Source: Phymorhynchus buccinoides
Taxonomy: Eukaryota; Mollusca; Gastropoda; Neogastropoda; Raphitomidae
Assembly: GCA_017654935.2 (NCBI GenBank)
Contig: CM065713.1
Span: 11,622,886-11,686,885, forward strand
Length of the DNA stretch: 64,000 bases
Reading direction: 5' to 3'
Shown: positions 1-10,540 of the stretch, piece by piece
Layout: each line of letters starts with the position of its first letter
Numbering within the stretch: position 1 is the first letter of the stretch
The notes under the pieces: generated by a model
What the model saw: the letters and a program-made list of their open reading frames with translations, nothing else
Databases searched by the model: none
Told to the model about the DNA's origin: nothing
Position numbers and translations under genes: made by a program

Positions 1-283
1 GTCAGTGTGTCTTTAAAGGAGACCCCAAAACAAATGCAGTGGATTCCTGCTAACTAAAAAAAAACGGATATCCTCCGAAGTCGGAGTAAGGCTGCCCACA
101 TGGCGGGGGTAATCAAAACCGGTCATACACGTAATGTTCTAATCCCTAGCTGGTGCATTTGTACGATAGTGTTCAAGTGTTTGGGGGATGATCCCTGGAG
201 TCTTCAAGCCAGGGTTTGACAACAACAACAAAAACAGATAACTCAAAAACATTGGATAACAAACATTTTCTGGTCCCAGTTTA

Positions 284-529
284 TTAACCCTTTCGCCGCC
301 AAACATTTTTCAGCCAAAAAATAAAATAAAGCTTAACTGGGTAGAGAAAATAAAATATCTGCAATATTGCGAATTCCTCTGTGACATGTACAACATTAGG
401 CCTATCCTTACCTCCCAAAATTAAGAAAATAGGGTCTTCAGATAACAGGCCCTGATTTTATGATTTTTTGTAACATGGGTGTTAAACCATTGTGGTGCTA
501 AAATGCGACATTGGCGGTGAAAGGGTTAA
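284..529. mobile_element. TTAA-flanked MITE (piggyBac-like), GCCGCCA type
   Basis: TTAACCCTTTCGCCGCCA at the left and TTGGCGGTGAAAGGGTTAA at the right form terminal inverted repeats flanked by TTAA. There is no coding capacity. The same family occurs at 55809-56068 and, interrupted, at 47440-49522; the interior GTGCACCACAATGG-like core is shared. Confidence 0.85.
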
Positions 530-694
530 TCTGCATGCTAAAATGTCTTTTTAACCCAAAATATTGGCTATCTCAAAATATAATTTGAGTCCCTTCAATT
601 TTGACTTTTAACGCGATTTTCACTGTAAAAAGTGTATGTAATGATGCAAAATGGAATAGAATCATTAACTCTGAGTTTATTGGAAGTCATAAAC

Positions 695-890
695 ATACAT
701 CAATCTGAACGCTCAGATTTATATATAGACTCTATAAAGAAAAACTCTCTACACCGATTGGTTACCCCACAACAAACAATACAAAAGCAAAGTCAGAGGC
801 AAACTTGTGGTCTAAGGGAACGAAGCGAGTTTAGAACCGACCAAGGTCACACAGATTTACTTCCCTTGAAGCAAATTGACAATTTTTTCG
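695..890 (-). repeat. fragment of the TTAACTCATTC element
   Basis: Inverted relative to 1700-2049 and 46640-47302. It shares TTACTTCCCTTGAAGCAAAT and the complement of CTAAACTCGCTTCGCTCCC. Both ends are truncated. Confidence 0.75.
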
Positions 891-1039
891 CAACACGCCG
901 CTAGAATACTAGCAATGCCCGAGTTTACCATTGCCGACACGCTGCTAGTATGTTTTAAAACAACAGGCAAAATGCCCCTGAGGCCGACAGTGATGTGGCT
1001 GTTTTCAACTCATTCAGTTTGTAAGCACAAATTAACGAC

Positions 1040-1236
1040 GAAAATGGTGTTTTACGTCCTCTTGGTCTGAATCAGACACATATGGGACATTTGTAAATAC
1101 AAATATGGTGGGAACAATACTGGAGGCAATGCCCGGAGGCAGTACGAAACCAGTAAAGTCCCAATTTTTTTTATTAATACAGATAGCTGTAGCGGTGACC
1201 ACGCCTCGGTTAAACCTCATCGGCTATGGCACCGCT
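1040..1236 (+). repeat. 'CGTCCTC...CATATGGGACATT' dispersed repeat
   Basis: Shares ACACATATGGGACATTTGTA, GGTGGGAACAATACTGGAGG and the tail GTAGCGGTGACCACGCC with 63695-63905 (inverted), and its front half with 45240-45398 and the 26.7-27.4 kb array. It behaves as a short retroposed element (see 45240). Confidence 0.8.
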
Positions 1237-1303
1237 ACAAGTATTTAATATTGATTTAACGAGTTTAACGAATTAACGAGTTGGTTTTCCAATTTTATAC
1301 CAT

Positions 1304-1525
1304 TTAACCCCTTCACTGCACTGCTGCTCGTAGTTGATGACATCATTAATGATGTCATAACTTTTTATATGTCATAGACCTAGAATGATGGTTCTTGCTT
1401 TAGATAAGCCAGGAAAGGTACATCTCTAGACCATTTTCTCAGATTGAGTGTAAGAGGTTTGGTTCAAACTTTATAATTAAAAAATCAATATTTTCTCATT
1501 TTTCTTCTGGCAGTGAAGGGGTTAA
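1304..1525. mobile_element. TTAA-flanked MITE, CACTGC type
   Basis: TTAACCCCTTCACTGC ... GCAGTGAAGGGGTTAA with TTAA at both ends. The interior holds GATGACATCATTAATGATGTCAT, also found in the GACTGCC-type MITEs, so the families are related. Confidence 0.85.
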
Positions 1526-1699
1526 AGGATTAAAGATGAATATAAACCACTGTACAAAAATAAAGTCACTGTGATCTCCAAATTTTTAAAGAGAATTTAT
1601 TGAAAAGGACAAAAATTGGGTGTCCTGAGGGAATTTATTCTCCTTGACTGCAGTGTCCTGAGGGAATACGGAGCAGCGAGAGGGGTTGTGTTGAAAGTA

Positions 1700-2049
1700 T
1701 TAATTCAATCAAATCGTTCTGGACATATATGTCCGGAATTAATAGATAGCTGTCAATTTCATACATTTGCTTCAAGGGAAGTAAATCTGTGTGCAACCCA
1801 CACCTTGGTCACTTCTAAACTCGCTTCGCTCCCTTAGACCACAATATTGCATCTGACTTTTCTTTCGTAGTGGTTTGTTGTGGGGAAACCAATCGGTGTA
1901 GAGAGCTTTTTCTATAATTATAAAGTCTATATGTATAAAAAAAAAAGTCTGATCTACCACTTCCCTATGTCTAAACCTGAAGCAAAAACCTGAGGTGATT
2001 TGTGAGGTTTTTTTAATAATTCAAAATCGTTGCGATGCAAATGAGTTAA
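1700..2049. mobile_element. TTAA-flanked element, uninterrupted copy
   Basis: Begins TTAATTCAATCAAATCG and ends GATGCAAATGAGTTAA. The interior matches 46640-47302 (TTCAAGGGAAGTAAATCTGTG, CGCTTCGCTCCCTTAGACCAC), which carries an extra insertion of about 260 bp. Confidence 0.8.
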
Positions 2050-2151
2050 TGTAGTACTTAGCATTGTGATGTTTTAAGTTCAATTATATGCTTCATAAAA
2101 GACTAAACAGTAAAATGCAATCAATCAAACGTCAGTTGGCATTGCGGATGG

Positions 2152-2475
2152 TCTCCCGTGGGGATACCGGTGGGTCTTCCGTACAAATAGTTCCCCCACC
2201 TACTGGAAGTTCTGTGCTTGTAACTTCCTCTAATCTGCCTCTCTCTTTGACTCTGCCTTTTACCTTGCTTTGTGTCACCTACTATCTTTCTGACTTTTGA
2301 CCCATTCTCCTGCCTTTTTTTCCAAAAAAATCTTCCAAATAGTTTTCTCCATTGAGCTCCTCCGAAATCGGAATGTGTCGGCTGAATGCAGCGAGGAGAC
2401 TGGTGAAAACTGGAAAACGGACCATATGTACACATTGTGGCCTTATGGCCCGGTAACGCAGAAGAAGAAAAGAAT
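2152..2475 (+). mobile_element. SINE-like element, A-type 3' end
   Basis: The body runs from CGTGGGGATACCGG through AGTTCCCCCACC, TTCTGTGCTTGTAACTTCC and TTTGACTCTGCCTTTT to GAAATCGGAATGTGTCGGC and ends GGTAACGCAGAAGAAGAAAAG. No protein is encoded. Other A-type copies: 8585, 24836, 41425 and 44579. Confidence 0.85.
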
Positions 2476-2539
2476 TGCGGATGGTCTTTCAAAACCCAGC
2501 AAATCTCCAAGGCTGCAGTACAAAGAGCCAGAATAATGG

Positions 2540-3268
2540 CTCCTAGCTTAACCCTCTCTAGGACACAGACGCCAAATTCGACCGAATTTTGTCAACTCAT
2601 GCAGCCCGTATGCGCCGATTGCGCCCGCTGAACGCCAGGTCTAGTACGTTCACTTTCACCTTCTCCCTACCCACAATGCAATATACTAAGTTAGTTCTTC
2701 CTGTTCCTGACTCTCGCTGGTCCGTTTTTGGTTCTTACAGCAAGGGAAAGCACCCACTAGTCTTTTTAAACGGATTTTTCGAAGTGACCCCAAATTTTTG
2801 TCTTCTTTCCACGTCACGTGACGCAGTATTGACTCGGCGCGATGCTCGGAGTGCCATTACGGATTTTTTTATTATTCCAATTCATGGTTTGTTGTGTGAC
2901 AGTGTATTAGCTTTGGAATAATAATATCATCATTGCTATTCAATATGCATCTTTCAGAAATGAAATGTGAGTTAGACTTTATTCTGGGTGATTTTTTTTA
3001 ATGAAAAGATTTGGTGTGACGTTCGGAGTTAATTCCCATCTCTCGGGAACTGGGATCGATTCCCGGTTCGAATGGTTGGGAGTCATTGGGTTAAGAACTG
3101 AGCGTTAAGATGCTCTATCACCAGCCACATGGCACATTTTCTGCTCCAGTAGGTTATTATACTTATAGTCAGCCATTGCGTTTCAGAAAATTAATGGTCA
3201 TACAGCTCTAAATTCTACTTTTTTCTCTCACTGTTAATGTTACTTTGCCATTGGCCCAAACTTCAGGC
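2540..3268. other. no recognisable feature
   Basis: AT-rich sequence with open frames that look random. I see no splice-bounded exon, TIRs or tandem units. Confidence 0.5.
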
Positions 3269-3815
3269 TTAAAGGGGCACCTTGACGGATGAGTTTTTGC
3301 AAGAAACAAGTCGAGATCACCAGGAAAACACCCTTTACAGAGATCGCAACACTCACTTTGCTCTGGCTTCCTATAAATAAAACCGTCAAATCGGCGATTC
3401 CTCAGTGGCAGAGGTGCTGGAAGTGGAAGTCAGATTCTTTCAGTGAAAGAGAAGGCATGTGCCTTCTCTTTTCTAATGGCCGCCTGAGTCGCTTAGACCA
3501 AATCACGAAATTTCCACAATACAAACCTTTTTACAGTTTACCAAAAGGAATTTCGCTCAAAACAAAGGAAATCGATCCTTTTTTTTTTTAACTGCACTAT
3601 GAAGAAGAAAAAGCTTCAACCACTCTCCTCCACCCACCCCGTCCAAAATAATGGCTTCTCTCCCCGGCAACTCCGCCAAGGAGGAATCACCATTTTGACG
3701 GTTTGATTTCTAAAAAATCAGAGCAAAGTGAGTGTTCCGATCCTTGAAAAGGCTGTCTTTCTGGTGATCTCGATGTGTTTCTTGCAAAAACTCATCCGTC
3801 AGGGTGTCCCTTTAA
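3269..3815. mobile_element. TTAA-flanked MITE with long TIRs
   Basis: TTAA then AGGGGCACCTTGACGG at the left; CCGTCAGGGTGTCCC then TTTAA at the right. The inverted repeats extend about 110 bp each (GAGTTTTTGCAAGAAACA, GAGATCACCAGGAAAACA, CTCACTTTGCTCTG). The central about 330 bp is unique and non-coding. Confidence 0.88.
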
Positions 3816-5557
3816 ATATCAACCATTGATACAGGCCATGGATCTGAGGCCAGGACCAATATGATCATCAGCATGATCATCTTTATTAAGTTAATAATTG
3901 AGGAATTTTCTTTTGGGTCTTCCTCTTCTTCTCTTTGGGGCCCACAATCACTCAGTTGATCATGGTTGATAACTACCGGTAGGATACTTCATCCTTCCAC
4001 AATCTATCAAGTTTCATTAATTAAAATCCATGCCCAACTTTTTTAATGTAGAATTAGGGACAGGCTTCTAAGAGCCTAGGCTAGGCTATAAAATGAATGA
4101 TTTCATATATAATCAGAGAATACTGTTCAAAACATGCACTAAGACAGGTTTCTACCAAAATGTCAACTCAATCCTTGGCGAAGATAATTAAATATCCAGT
4201 CTTTCTTTTTTTTAAACCCTAGTCGACCACGACCTTCAACGTGGCCTGACATTTTACAACGGTCACGCGCACACGAACACACGTGCGACAGGCGCTGCCC
4301 TAAATTCAGACTCTCTCTAAACAAGTCATCAGTGGCCCAACAAAAATGAAACGATAGATCTACTTTACTTTACACGACCAGACTTGACTCAAAACTTGGC
4401 TAACTTCTTTTCATTTCTTCATGTCTACAAGGAAGAGAATCGCATACCTGCCCCGTCTCACTACCCCCCCCCCCCCCTAAAGCGAAATCACGTGCCTGGC
4501 AGACGACATTCCACAGTTTTAGAGGACGACCGACTTGGCTGGCTCTCACAAACAAGTACGCCCATTTTCACCACATGTTTGTCAACCCTCCCTTCACCGC
4601 CTCACTGATTCTGTCACTTAAAGTTGCAAAAACTTCTTCCACAAAGCAAAAACGCTTACAAAGACATTGCGAATGTAATTAACCGTACCTGATCGCCGTT
4701 TCCTTTCCAAATATGTTGCGATTTGGGGGTTAAAAATCGGTTAGGAATGTTTCGGTGTCACCCTGTCTGCAAAGTTGTGGTGTGCGGCACGACGACTCGT
4801 CGCAGTGACGGGAAATGGACGATGGCCCTCATTGGTGCGTGCGACTCGTGAGGGGCGCTGTCAGGGTGGTAGTCATTTCAGTGAAAAAAATAAGTGCGTA
4901 TAACACGTCACGTGTAGGCTGTTGTAAAATGTTTCAGTTCTGTTATGTTGCTATGAATCTTGGGTTTTTAAATGTACGGCTACTTGTAACATTAGTTTTA
5001 AGCTTTATCTTAATTAATCCACACACAAAAAGAACTACACACGTGTTAAACCAACCACGTGATTCTTCTTTCAGGGGCTAGCAAAGAAATTAGTTCTTTA
5101 ACTAAGCTTACCAGGACGGAGATCTATGTACCTATTTAAATAAACATTGCAATTGCATGCTTCTTGTTGAGTGTTCGGACAACAGAAATACCTTTCTCGC
5201 TGAACACCGCAATCCGTCTGTCAAACGCCCCCAGTAAAAACCACTTCTCTATTTTTGTCCTGTTTCAAACCCTAACAGAGCCTCAACCTTTTAGGACATG
5301 GGGACACTGACAGTGTAGTGACAGAAAGGTTTACAGTTTTCTTTTTTGTGACCGACGATGTTATTTTTACATTCTTATATTATATTGCACCCTCAAAGCA
5401 AAAACAATTTCAGCATTACAGCGGCAAATGTTAAAAAGGCTTCTCTGAATGCAAAAGTCGTGGAAAAACTTTTTCATGGGAGGTTATACCTGCGAGTGAT
5501 CCTGTGATCTAAGATCCGGGGTACTGTCCCTTGTCAAAATTGTGCCTTGTCGGAGAT
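3816..5557. other. mostly unique sequence, CpG-rich patch at 4.7-4.9 kb
   Basis: Contains a C-run (4457-4470) and a CpG-dense stretch near 4780-4860. No supportable exon. See the finding on a possible promoter-like patch. Confidence 0.45.
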
Positions 5558-5794
5558 GTCGCATGAAAATAGGTAGCTCGTAAAAATAAGTAGCTCGCTA
5601 CCTATGACAGTGTATATTTGCGACATTGAGCATGAACCACAAATTTCACTTTTTTCTAAGGTTAGGGATAGGGTTAGGGTTAGAGTTAGTTAAATGGTTA
5701 AAGTACAGAAAAAGTGAAATTTGTGGTTGTCGCAAATACAGACTCTCATAGTAGCGAGCTTTTTATTTTTACGAGCTACCTTTTTTCATGCGAC
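5558..5794. mobile_element. hairpin element with telomere-like loop
   Basis: The arms GTCGCATGAAAATAGGTAGC ... GCTACCTTTTTTCATGCGAC, then CGACATTGAGC..CACAAATTTCACTTTTT with its complement, form a long imperfect hairpin. The loop at 5659-5687 reads GGTTAGGGATAGGGTTAGGG, i.e. degenerate TTAGGG repeats. Non-coding. Confidence 0.8.
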
Positions 5795-5965
5795 ACTACA
5801 TTGTAAATATAGGATCCATGTAGAAAGTGAGTTTATCGTCCAATTGGTCGTCGACCCTTATAATGGACGTTCTTCATGAAGACTGCAAGGTCTTCTCGCG
5901 ATTGTGCCTTGTCTTCTTCTTCGTTACGTTATACTGTCCGCCTTCAACGCACTGAAGATTCTTAT

Positions 5966-6183
5966 TAGGGGAAGACGGGGTAAAAAGCGCATGGGCGGGT
6001 AAGACGCCCACCCCAATTATCTCATGAAATAAAGAACATTTCAGTCAAATTTGCCCATGAGACGAATGTTAGACATTAACACTCGTCTCATGGGCAAAAT
6101 GAGACTGAAATTTGATTCATTTCATGAGATAATCGGGGTGGGCTTCTTACCCACCCATGCGCTTTTTACCCCGTCTTCCCCTA
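5966..6183. mobile_element. palindromic 218-bp MITE, copy 1
   Basis: TAGGGGAAGACGGGGTAAAA ... TTTTACCCCGTCTTCCCCTA. The arms extend almost to the centre (GCGCATGGGCGGGTAAG, CCACCCCAATTATCTCATGA). The second copy at 8282-8499 has the same length and very high identity. Confidence 0.93.
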
Positions 6184-6232
6184 TATCAGTCTGACAGTCA
6201 GCTACAAATGTTATGTCAGTTCCCTCGCGCGC

Positions 6233-6233
<1 letters not shown>

Positions 6234-6271
<38 letters not shown>

Positions 6272-6565
6272 ACAGTGTGTGTGTGTGTGGGCGCGCGTGC
6301 GTGCGTGTGCGTGTGTCACAGTGTGTGTGTGAGTGTCTGTGTCTGTATCAGTGTCACAGATGTGTCTGTGTGCCTGTCCGCGGCCGGCTGTGTCTGTGTC
6401 CGTGCACGCGAGAGCGCGCGTCATGTGTGTATGAGCGCGCGCGTGCGCGTGTGTGACAGTGTCAAGTGTGCTAGTATATGTGTATAGTGTACATGCGTAT
6501 GTCTGTCAACGTGTGTGCGTATCAGTATGTCTGTGTTTTGTGTACGTGTGTGCTGGTGTGTGTCA
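6234..6565 (+). repeat. TG-rich microsatellite
   Basis: (TG)n interspersed with CACAG, GCGCGCGTGCG and TGTCTG. The open frames here are low-complexity Cys/Val artefacts. Confidence 0.95.
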
Positions 6566-6677
6566 GTGTGCTTCGCAGTTGATCTACATTATAATTTTTT
6601 ACAAAGCAAATACCGCTCAACAAGGGCATCGCCGAGCGGCAGCAACGCATTGTGACAATGTAAACCCGGCCAGAGAT

Positions 6678-6892
6678 TAAGTCCCTTGTTTTTTTCTGGG
6701 TAGCTGTGACCCACATACAAATGCCTCCAACTTCAAATTGAGGCTGCTCTTTAAAATTATGTTTAGTTTTCATTTGGGGGCATTTGTATGGGAGTCAAAC
6801 CTGTTCAAAACAAGATTTCTTACCAGCTATAAGAGGGAAAACCCGTGAAACCCGTGATTTTTACATTAAATTTGATCTGGTGGGTCTTTAAC
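6678..6892 (+). repeat. dispersed repeat 'GTGACCCACATACAAAT'
   Basis: Shares TGGGTAGCTGTGACCCACAT, TTCAAATTGAGGCTGCTC and TGGGAGTCAAACC with inverted copies at 59985-60195 and 61780-61995. Arms of the type CACGGGTTTCACGTGTTTTCCC are imperfectly palindromic. Confidence 0.85.
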
Positions 6893-6939
6893 AATGTAAA
6901 AGGAAGCATAATAAGTAAAGCCCCTGAGATTATTCATTA

Positions 6940-7021
6940 CTCAGGGGCAGTGGGTGGTGCCTCGTGCCTCCATACGTGGAGCTGGACGACCCCGACCCCT
7001 CCACGACTCTCTCCCCGTGGG
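6940..7021 (+). mobile_element. head fragment of the SINE-like element
   Basis: GGGGCAGTGGGTGGTGCCTC, GAGCTGGACGACCC and CCCCGTGGGGATA match the 5' part of the full-length copy at 41425-41870. It stops at the (TAC)n tail of the LINE fragment that follows. Confidence 0.75.
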
Positions 7022-8281
7022 GATACTACTACTACTACTGGTTATTTATAGAGCGCTTAACTCCCTTTGCAGGGTGCTCAAAGCCCTGAACAAAGGCCTA
7101 AACACTAACATACAGATAAACAACAAGCCAAGAATAATCAACATGAAGACAAGTATCAATGAATATAAACATTAAAAATAAGTGAGACTGTTCATACAAA
7201 ATGAATGTATTAATCTCTCTCGTCAGAAAGAGTTGTTTCAGTGTATATCTGATTATCATCAGCGAAGGCATGATGATTTACAGAATGATTCTTAACAATG
7301 TTAAAAAGGGGTTGCGTATACAATACAAAAAGCACAGGTCCCAGGACAGAGCCCTGGGGAACGCCATACTTAACAGTCGATGGAGTGGATTTATGGCCTT
7401 AATGGCGAAAGCCGATACGCGACGTTAAACTGAACTTCCATTTATGGCCTGTTACTGAGATTGTTTCAGTTCTGTTTGAGAGATAGGCTTTAAACCAGGA
7501 GAGAGTAGAGCCAGAAATGCCAAAAGAATAGGAACGTCTGTTTAGTAGGATAGCATGGTCAATATTATCGAAAGCGGCAGAGAGGTCTAGTAAAGTAAGG
7601 ACGGACATTTTACCATTGTCGAGGGATGTTAGGATATCATTCATGATCTTAAGAAGGGCGGTTTCGGTGCTATGATGGGGTCTGTATGCTGACTGTAAGG
7701 AACTGAGTAAATTGTTGCGAGTCAAATGTTCGTTTAGTTGCAAAAGAACAAGGCGTTCAAGTACTTTAGACAAAAAGGGGAGATTTGAAACTGGTCTATA
7801 ATTTTTCAAGTCATCAGGATCAAGCGAGGGTTTCTTAAGCAGAGGTTTTACCAAAGAGCACTTGTACTCGTCAGGAAAGGTCCCAGAAGTGAGGGATGCA
7901 TTCATGATGTCAGTGATGAAAGGCAACAAAATGTCAAGAGATTCTACAAGCAAGTCAGAGGGAAATGGGTCGAGTTCACAGGTTTTGAGTGGAGAAGAAA
8001 GAATTGTCCGTTTAACTACATCTTGAGTCACAGGGGTGAAATGGGTCAGGGGCTGGCCATGAAAACAGGGTTCGTTAGAAACAAATGAACGGGAGAAGAC
8101 TGAATCAAGATTGTTTTGAATAGTGCAAATTTTGCCTTTAAAGAACTGCATGAAACGATTTGGGAGCTCAGTGAGTGGGGAAATGGACGGGAGGGGTGAG
8201 GTCTTTACCATACCAAGTAGCTGATTGGATACCTGAAATAACCTGCCAGATGAAAAGCTTTCTTTTATTTTGTTACAATAG
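7022..8281 (-). pseudogene. non-LTR retrotransposon fragment with reverse transcriptase
   Basis: The minus-strand frame 8280-7399 reads RT blocks including CSLVKPLLKKPSLDPDDLKN, YRPVSNLPFLSKVLERLVL, HHSTETALLKIMNDI, LLDLSAAFDNIDHAILL. After a frameshift near 7400, [21 protein letters not shown] and [10 protein letters not shown] (catalytic ADD) continue to about 7220. A 3' UTR with a TATAGAGCGCTTAACTCC core follows, then a (GTA)n tail at 7022-7038. The sequence resembles the L2/CR1/Rex group. It is 5' truncated by the MITE at 8282 and inactive because of the frameshift and missing endonuclease. Confidence 0.9.
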
Positions 8282-8499
8282 TAGGGGAAGACGGGGTAAA
8301 AAGCGCATGGGCGGGTAAGGAGCCCACCCCAATTATCTGATGAAATAAAGAAAATTTCAGTCAAATTTGCCTATGACACGAATGCTAGACATTAACGCTC
8401 GTCTCATGGGCAAAATGAGACTGAGATTTGCTTCATTTCATGAGATAATTGGGGTGGGCTTCTTACCCGCCCATGCGCTTTTTACCCCGTCTTCCCCTA
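8282..8499. mobile_element. palindromic 218-bp MITE, copy 2
   Basis: Same palindrome as 5966-6183. It borders the LINE fragment on its 5' side; the open frame running from it into the RT is fortuitous. Confidence 0.93.
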
Positions 8500-8584
8500 C
8501 GTGGTTTTTGCAGCATGCACTATGTCCGTGACAGCCTTTTTTGCGTGGTTCAGCACATGCTTGTGGCCAGCCAGACGCGAGCGC

Positions 8585-8940
8585 GTCCACTGCCGGGGAT
8601 ACCGGGGAATCGTTATAAAAACAATTGTTCCCCCACCTTCTGGAAGTTCTGTGCTTGTAACTTTCTTTAATCTGCCACTCTCTTTGACTCCGCCTTTCCT
8701 CTTTGCTTTCTGTCATCTACTATCTTTCTGACTACTATTATTGGCCCATTCTTCTGCCCTTTTTTTTTTCAAGTTCTCCCCCAAAAAAAATCTTCCAAAT
8801 AACTTTTCTCCTTTGAGCTCCTCCGAAATCGGAATGTGTCGGCTGTACGCAGCGGGGAGACCAGTGAAAACTGAAAACCGGACACATACGTACCTTACCC
8901 ATTATGGCCATTTGGCCTGGGAACACAGAAGAAGAATAAG
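8585..8940 (+). mobile_element. SINE-like element, A-type
   Basis: GGGGATACCGGGGAATCG, GTTCCCCCACCTTCTGG, GAAATCGGAATGTGTCGG, then CTGGGAACACAGAAGAAGAA. The copy is nearly complete at the 3' end. Confidence 0.85.
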
Positions 8941-9047
8941 AAATCTGTTTATTGGTTCGTTGCGGCTGTCTGACCACCTACTGGTACGATGAATATCAAC
9001 ATTAATTTGTAGGAAAATGTGATTATCGGCAATTCTTCCTCGTCACT

Positions 9048-9188
9048 GAATCGCTCTCCTCAGACTGCCCGCCCGTCTCCTGTCATATGAACGCAGATGC
9101 GTCAATGCTGCCGTTTATGCGCTTAACTAAGAAACAGTTAGTCCCCAGCATGTCCGTCTTCGGCTGGAGGAAATCTCTGTAAGAATTC
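9048..9188 (-). mobile_element. SINE-like element, B-type 3' fragment
   Basis: Carries the B tail on the minus strand: CCAGCCGAAGACGGACATGC, a TAACT..AGTTA hairpin, GCATCTGCGTTCATATGACA. Confidence 0.75.
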
Positions 9189-9345
9189 CTGGGGGGGGAG
9201 GGGGAGAAGAGGGGAAGGGAGGGGGAAGGGGGAGGGGAGGGGGAAGGGGAGGGGGGGGGGGGGAAAGGGGGGGGAGGGGAAGGGGAGGGGAGGGGGGAGA
9301 GGAAGGGGGGAGGGTGGGGAAGGGGGAAGGGGAGGGGGGGGTGAA
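9189..9345 (+). repeat. homopurine G-rich tract
   Basis: About 155 bp of only G and A (two T), with many G-runs of 4-12. It is potentially quadruplex- or triplex-forming and sits between two B-type SINE fragments close to the gap. Confidence 0.9.
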
Positions 9346-9354
9346 GTCAGGAGG

Positions 9355-9410
9355 GACCAGTGGGATTCGAACCCACAACCTCCCAGTCACTGGTCCGCAA
9401 CTCTAACCTT
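9355..9410 (-). other. tRNA-like box A/B fragment
   Basis: The minus strand reads GGTTAGAGTTGCGGACCAGT ... GTGGGTTCGAATCCCAC. The B box (GGTTCGAATCC) is perfect, but the acceptor stem is not closed. Probably a tRNA-derived SINE head, not a functional tRNA. Confidence 0.55.
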
Positions 9411-9524
9411 CTTCGATCGCTCAGACAGTTTCCTGTCAATTATGAGCGCAGATGCGTCATGCTGCCGTTATAACGCCTAACTACAAAAAAAATAGTTAGG
9501 CCCAGCAAGTCTGACTTCGGCTGG
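9411..9524 (-). mobile_element. SINE-like element, B-type fragment cut by gap
   Basis: CGATCGCTCAGACAGTTTCC, ATGAGCGCAGATGCGTCATG, ATAGTTAGGCCCAGCAAG, ending at the N run. Confidence 0.85.
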
Positions 9525-10024
9525 NNNNNNNNNNNNNNNNNNNNNNNNNNNNNNNNNNNNNNNNNNNNNNNNNNNNNNNNNNNNNNNNNNNNNNNNNNNN
9601 NNNNNNNNNNNNNNNNNNNNNNNNNNNNNNNNNNNNNNNNNNNNNNNNNNNNNNNNNNNNNNNNNNNNNNNNNNNNNNNNNNNNNNNNNNNNNNNNNNNN
9701 NNNNNNNNNNNNNNNNNNNNNNNNNNNNNNNNNNNNNNNNNNNNNNNNNNNNNNNNNNNNNNNNNNNNNNNNNNNNNNNNNNNNNNNNNNNNNNNNNNNN
9801 NNNNNNNNNNNNNNNNNNNNNNNNNNNNNNNNNNNNNNNNNNNNNNNNNNNNNNNNNNNNNNNNNNNNNNNNNNNNNNNNNNNNNNNNNNNNNNNNNNNN
9901 NNNNNNNNNNNNNNNNNNNNNNNNNNNNNNNNNNNNNNNNNNNNNNNNNNNNNNNNNNNNNNNNNNNNNNNNNNNNNNNNNNNNNNNNNNNNNNNNNNNN
10001 NNNNNNNNNNNNNNNNNNNNNNNN
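9525..10024. other. assembly gap, exactly 500 N
   Basis: A run of N of exactly 500, typical of a gap of unknown size. It is bordered on the left by a SINE-like fragment and on the right by the 47-bp tandem array, so a collapsed repeat is the likely cause. Confidence 0.99.
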
Positions 10025-10450
10025 ACCAAACATTCCAAACTTTTAATTTTGGTATATACAGGGAGCGAAATTCAAACACTCCAAACGTTTTAACTTTGGC
10101 GCATACCAGAACGAAAAACAACACACCTCCAAACTGCTTAACTTTGGTATATACCAGAAATGAAAACACAAACACTCCCAACTTTTCACTTTGGTCTAGT
10201 GGTGGTACCGAAACGAAACTCAACACTCCAAAACTTTTAACTTTGGTATATACCCAGAAACGAAACTCCAAACACTACCAAACTTTTTAACTTGGTATAT
10301 ACCAGGAGCGAAACTCAAACTTCCAAACTTTTCACTTTGGTATATACGTGCACCAAGTATATACCAGAAACGAAACACACACACTCCAAATGTTTCCAAC
10401 TTTGGTATATACCAGTGACGAAATCACAAACACCCAACTTTAAACTTGTC
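10025..10450 (+). repeat. tandem array, about 47-bp unit
   Basis: About nine units with the core TTTAACTTTGGTATATACCAG and AACGAAACTCAAACACTCC. TGGTATATACCA is itself palindromic. The array starts at the gap edge and may continue into it. Confidence 0.9.
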
Positions 10451-10540
10451 CGCGTACCAGCAACGTGTCGACGCAATACTGGCGAGTTTAAAAAACGTTG
10501 GTTCGCACCACGGAAGACGAGGAATCAACATCTGATAGAT

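Noticed and set aside
7399..8364. A start codon at 8364 for the reverse-transcriptase frame
   Set aside because: The first about 28 residues derive from the palindromic MITE at 8282-8499; the RT fragment itself begins at 8281 and has no start.
9525..10033. Frames spanning the N gaps
   Set aside because: Ns are translated as unknown residues; nothing is encoded in placeholder sequence.
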